IMG/VR virus record: IMGVR_UViG_3300037278_000662
Location: 1-47,687 of that record
From: a virus
Strand: one strand, 5' to 3'
Length of the DNA: 47,687 bases
Position 1 is the stretch's first letter, and every line of letters begins with the position of its first letter. The notes below the pieces were generated by a model. It searched no databases, was not told where the DNA came from, and was given only the letters and a program-made list of their open reading frames with translations. The position numbers were made by a program, and so were the translations under genes. Of the stretch, positions 45,619 to 47,687 are shown piece by piece.

Positions 45619-45923
45619 CAGACGATCAGGTTTTAGAGCTTCTTTACAAAATCATGCTCAACCGCAGTGTCGCGGAACGCAGAGATTTTTTAAATCAGTG
45701 GGTGAAGGATCATGTGATCATCTCGTCATTCAAATACTTCGTTAAAAACGAAGACATGGACAAAGAGGACTTTCACCTGGGAATGGAAAAAATGGCGGCC
45801 GGAAATATCGCCGAGTCCCTACTTGAAAACAAAAGGTTTACGAAAGTTGAAGACCCGATTACCCATGACATTTACAAGGGTAAGGGCCATCTTTACAGAT
45901 TAAAACTTTGGACAATCAAATAA
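45615..45923 (+). CDS. Hypothetical early protein
   Basis: A 102-residue helical protein in ATGA overlap upstream. It includes RRDFLNQWVKDHVIISSFKY and an acidic segment near residue 48. No motif for function. Confidence 0.65.
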   Translation: MTDDQVLELLYKIMLNRSVAERRDFLNQWVKDHVIISSFKYFVKNEDMDKEDFHLGMEKMAAGNIAESLLENKRFTKVEDPITHDIYKGKGHLYRLKLWTIK

Positions 45924-45938
45924 CTGAAGGGAAATAAA

Positions 45939-46124
45939 ATGAGTCTTATTGCACTGGTTTTGACACTTGCTATCGTTGGTTTTGTTCTCTGGTTAATTTT
46001 ACAAATCCCGATGCCTTATCTTGTTCGCCAGATCATCGTCGGTGTTGTTTGTCTCTTCATGATTTTATGGGTTCTTCAGGTAACGGGCCTGGTCCACGAA
46101 CTTCCTTATTTGAGGCTTAAATGA
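45939..46124 (+). CDS. Small membrane protein (Thivi_2564-like)
   Basis: A 61-residue protein with two membrane helices (residues 4-22 and 29-50), separated by QIPMPYLVRQII. This resembles the short Thivi_2564 membrane family found in bacteria and phages; its function is unknown. Ribosome site GAAGGGA. ATGA overlap with the next gene. Confidence 0.6.
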   Translation: MSLIALVLTLAIVGFVLWLILQIPMPYLVRQIIVGVVCLFMILWVLQVTGLVHELPYLRLK

Positions 46125-46576
46125 TCTTGACAATGATTCTTGCCCAGGCTTTGACCGCGGGTCCAACGTATCCTGACCACAAGTTAACACCTGGGGCCTC
46201 TGATCCTAAAATTACTCAAGCCACGATCAACAAAACGATCTGTCTTCACCACTACACAAACGACTCAAGAAACGTAAGTGAGAAGACCAAGCGAGAAGTT
46301 TACGAGCGTTATGGTATTAACTACACTAAACACCGTGGTGAGTACGAGGTTGATCACTTTGAAAGTTTGGAATTAGGTGGCCTCAATGATATCTCCAACC
46401 TTTGGCCTCAGAGGTTTTCTCCTAAACCGGGAGCTCGGGAAAAAGACGTGGTTGAAACTCATTTAAAAAGAGAGATCTGCTCCGGAAAGATTTCTCTTGA
46501 TCGTGGCCGATCCATTATCAAAAAAGACTGGTACGCATGTTATTTAAAAATCAAGAGAGGGGGAGATTGCAAATGA
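46121..46576 (+). CDS. HNH-type endonuclease, possibly exported
   Basis: A 151-residue protein. The core YEVDHFESLELGGLNDISNL, then WPQRF, with GAREKDVVE after it, is a His-Asn HNH arrangement (D79-H80, N92/N96). CLHHYTNDSRNVSEKTKR precedes it. The first 12 residues are hydrophobic and could be a short signal peptide, giving periplasmic action. Coupled on both sides by ATGA overlaps. Role could be DNA processing or exclusion. Confidence 0.7.
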   Translation: MILTMILAQALTAGPTYPDHKLTPGASDPKITQATINKTICLHHYTNDSRNVSEKTKREVYERYGINYTKHRGEYEVDHFESLELGGLNDISNLWPQRFSPKPGAREKDVVETHLKREICSGKISLDRGRSIIKKDWYACYLKIKRGGDCK

Positions 46577-46770
46577 CCAAAGAAAAAACCCCACCCCATT
46601 CAAAAAAAATCACTCGTAATGGAGTAACCAAATCTCTCGGCGAATGGTGCAAGGAAGAGAAGATGTCCTACAAACATGTTTACTACAGACTCAGTCGATT
46701 GAAGTGGGACGTCGAGAAGGCCTTGACACAACCCATTCGTAAGGCCAGACACGTTGCAGAGAAGGATTGA
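46573..46770 (+). CDS. Small helix-turn-helix-like phage protein
   Basis: A 65-residue protein from ATG 46573 in ATGA overlap. Pattern RNGVTKSLGEWCKEEKMSYK with YYRLSRLKWDVEKALTQP resembles small phage HTH/AP2-type DNA-binding proteins that often occur beside homing or HNH genes. Basic overall. Confidence 0.65.
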   Translation: MTKEKTPPHSKKITRNGVTKSLGEWCKEEKMSYKHVYYRLSRLKWDVEKALTQPIRKARHVAEKD

Positions 46771-46790
46771 TGAGAAACTCAGGGGGATGA

Positions 46791-47072
46791 ATGAGATCAA
46801 AAGGTGATTGCATTTCAATCGGTTTTTCTGTTTTAAAAGAGGAAATATCTCATTTGAACTCTAAAGACCGAGTACTGAGAATTAAAAACTTCCCAGCCGA
46901 CATGGTTTTTACGTCAAAAGAATTAGATTGGCTCTGCGACACCTGGCTTCAGATGTATGAGGCTTTGGAGCATTATGAAATAACACATTACACACACGAT
47001 GGGTACCCGTGTGTCCACGACGACACCGCCCGCGAAGTCCTCAAAGCCATCGAGCAAGGGAGTGAGAAGTGA
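46791..47072 (+). CDS. Hypothetical early protein
   Basis: A 93-residue protein with ribosome site AGGGGGA. Contains ELDWLCDTWLQMYEALEHYE and THDGYPCVHDDTAREV. No family recognised. GTGA overlap with the next. Confidence 0.65.
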   Translation: MRSKGDCISIGFSVLKEEISHLNSKDRVLRIKNFPADMVFTSKELDWLCDTWLQMYEALEHYEITHYTHDGYPCVHDDTAREVLKAIEQGSEK

Positions 47073-47425
47073 GTACTTATCATTCAACTTATAAGTCCAT
47101 ACTTTTGCGATTCGACGACCCCTTTGCCTACATCACATTGACTGACTTCGAAAAAGGAAGAGGCTTGCTTCAGATTCATTCTGATTGGGGAACCTATTCT
47201 TATTATTGGGGAAGCATGGGTGAAGATGACATATTGAATTTCTTGGCGCGAACTTCACCGTCCTACGTCCACGAAAAATTGCAGTCGTGCCTAAATTATA
47301 TGGATATGAAAAAAGATGCGCGGGTTCGGCTGGACCGCTTCATGATTAAATCTTGGCCCGCAATCCATGAGTGTTTGAAGCTTGAGTCTTCAGCCATGAC
47401 CATCGAGAAGAAAGGGAACTCATGA
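47069..47425 (+). CDS. Hypothetical early protein
   Basis: A 118-residue protein from GTG 47069 (GTGA overlap). Its core FEKGRGLLQIHSDWGTYSYY, then WGSMGEDDILNFLA recurs in small phage early proteins of unknown role. ATGA overlap with the split gene at the right edge. Confidence 0.7.
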   Translation: MSTYHSTYKSILLRFDDPFAYITLTDFEKGRGLLQIHSDWGTYSYYWGSMGEDDILNFLARTSPSYVHEKLQSCLNYMDMKKDARVRLDRFMIKSWPAIHECLKLESSAMTIEKKGNS

Positions 47426-47687
47426 AAATCAAAGTTAATACAGAAATCATTAAAGCAATGAATCCTTGCGCAGAGAGTTTTAACAATTACCTTGAGCACT
47501 ATTCTAATTTTGATGGCGACATCCTTGAGTTCTTAGCTCTAGATAGTATTTCACCTACCGATAAGATTTGGGTTTCAGTAAGGCTAATGACCTTAGATCA
47601 ATTACAAATCTTTGCGATTGATTCAGCTTTTTCTGTACAACTAAAGTACGCCGCCTACGCCACCTACGCCGCCGCCGCCCGCGCCGC
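47422..47687 (+). CDS. Alanine-rich repeat protein, N-terminal part (continues at position 2)
   Basis: 88 codons run off the right edge. Features: Cys/Glu near the start (MNPCAESFNNYLEHY), a helix with DKIWVSVRLMTLDQLQIFAI, and a Tyr-Ala repeat tail (KYAAYATYAAAARA). Phages commonly carry small proteins with this outline. The last two bases and base 1 make an Ala codon and the frame goes on to a stop at 70, giving 111 residues in all. The repeat-rich GCC codons probably explain why the assembly was cut here. Confidence 0.7.
   Translation, partial: MKIKVNTEIIKAMNPCAESFNNYLEHYSNFDGDILEFLALDSISPTDKIWVSVRLMTLDQLQIFAIDSAFSVQLKYAAYATYAAAARA

Noticed and set aside
47646-47687. GCC-rich end as a CRISPR-like or regulatory repeat
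   Set aside because: It is a coding Ala/Tyr repeat in frame with the gene from 47422.

Overview
The window reads as one essentially complete genome of a contractile-tailed phage (myovirus morphology) with a Mu-type head and tail module, mixed with a lambda-type capsid pair (decoration protein D plus major capsid protein E). The two window ends look artificial. An alanine-rich gene opens at 47422 and runs off the right edge, and its reading frame continues exactly into the open frame at position 2 and stops at 70. The molecule is therefore probably circular, or circularly permuted, at about 47.7 kb. No integrase, cI-type repressor, Mu-type transposase, DNA polymerase, tRNA or CRISPR array was recognised. 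The host is a Gram-negative bacterium, judged from phage-encoded lipoproteins, Sec signal peptides and a transglycosylase-like lipoprotein. A Bdellovibrio-like host is only a guess.

Layout. (a) 42753 to the right end and on through 1-5018: a rightward, tightly overlapping early or middle operon of small proteins. It carries Gp157-like, ERF single-strand annealing, CsrA-like, two HNH-type, zinc-finger, transglycosylase-like lipoprotein and RusA-type resolvase genes. Most junctions are ATGA, GTGA or TAATG overlaps. (b) 5019-5440: a regulatory gap with several dyads and a leftward-facing terminator. (c) 5441-19994: terminase small and large subunits, a set of Ig-like or fibre-like virion proteins, portal, gp30-like minor head protein, protease with nested scaffold, decoration protein, major capsid protein and connector/completion proteins. 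(d) 20006-29911: sheath, tube, tail assembly chaperone with a -1 frameshift, tape measure, and the N, P, gp45, gp46, J and gp48 baseplate series in Mu order. (e) 29939-34750: tail-fibre genes, three of which encode Sec signal peptides. (f) 34787-37863: membrane proteins, a lipoprotein, an Ig-like protein and a DUF5675 protein, probably lysis and envelope functions.

(g) 37864-39888 is the accessory island and the most unusual part. It holds about 0.4 kb of non-coding sequence packed with complementary segments, including a possible pseudoknot. Immediately downstream is a Vsr/EDxHD-like nuclease gene, and a 10-bp inverted repeat brackets both. A leftward beta-propeller-like lipoprotein gene follows. 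(h) 39979-41593: ParB-like and C5-cytosine DNA methyltransferase genes. (i) 42578-41547: a leftward operon of five small genes ending in a ribbon-helix-helix candidate. It is driven from a divergent region holding three 13-bp iterons and a rightward terminator.

Together these suggest a phage that packages by terminase, uses ERF/RusA recombination with host replication, methylates its DNA, and controls early transcription from the 42.6-42.75 kb divergent region and late transcription from the 5.0-5.4 kb gap. All functions are read from sequence patterns without database searches.
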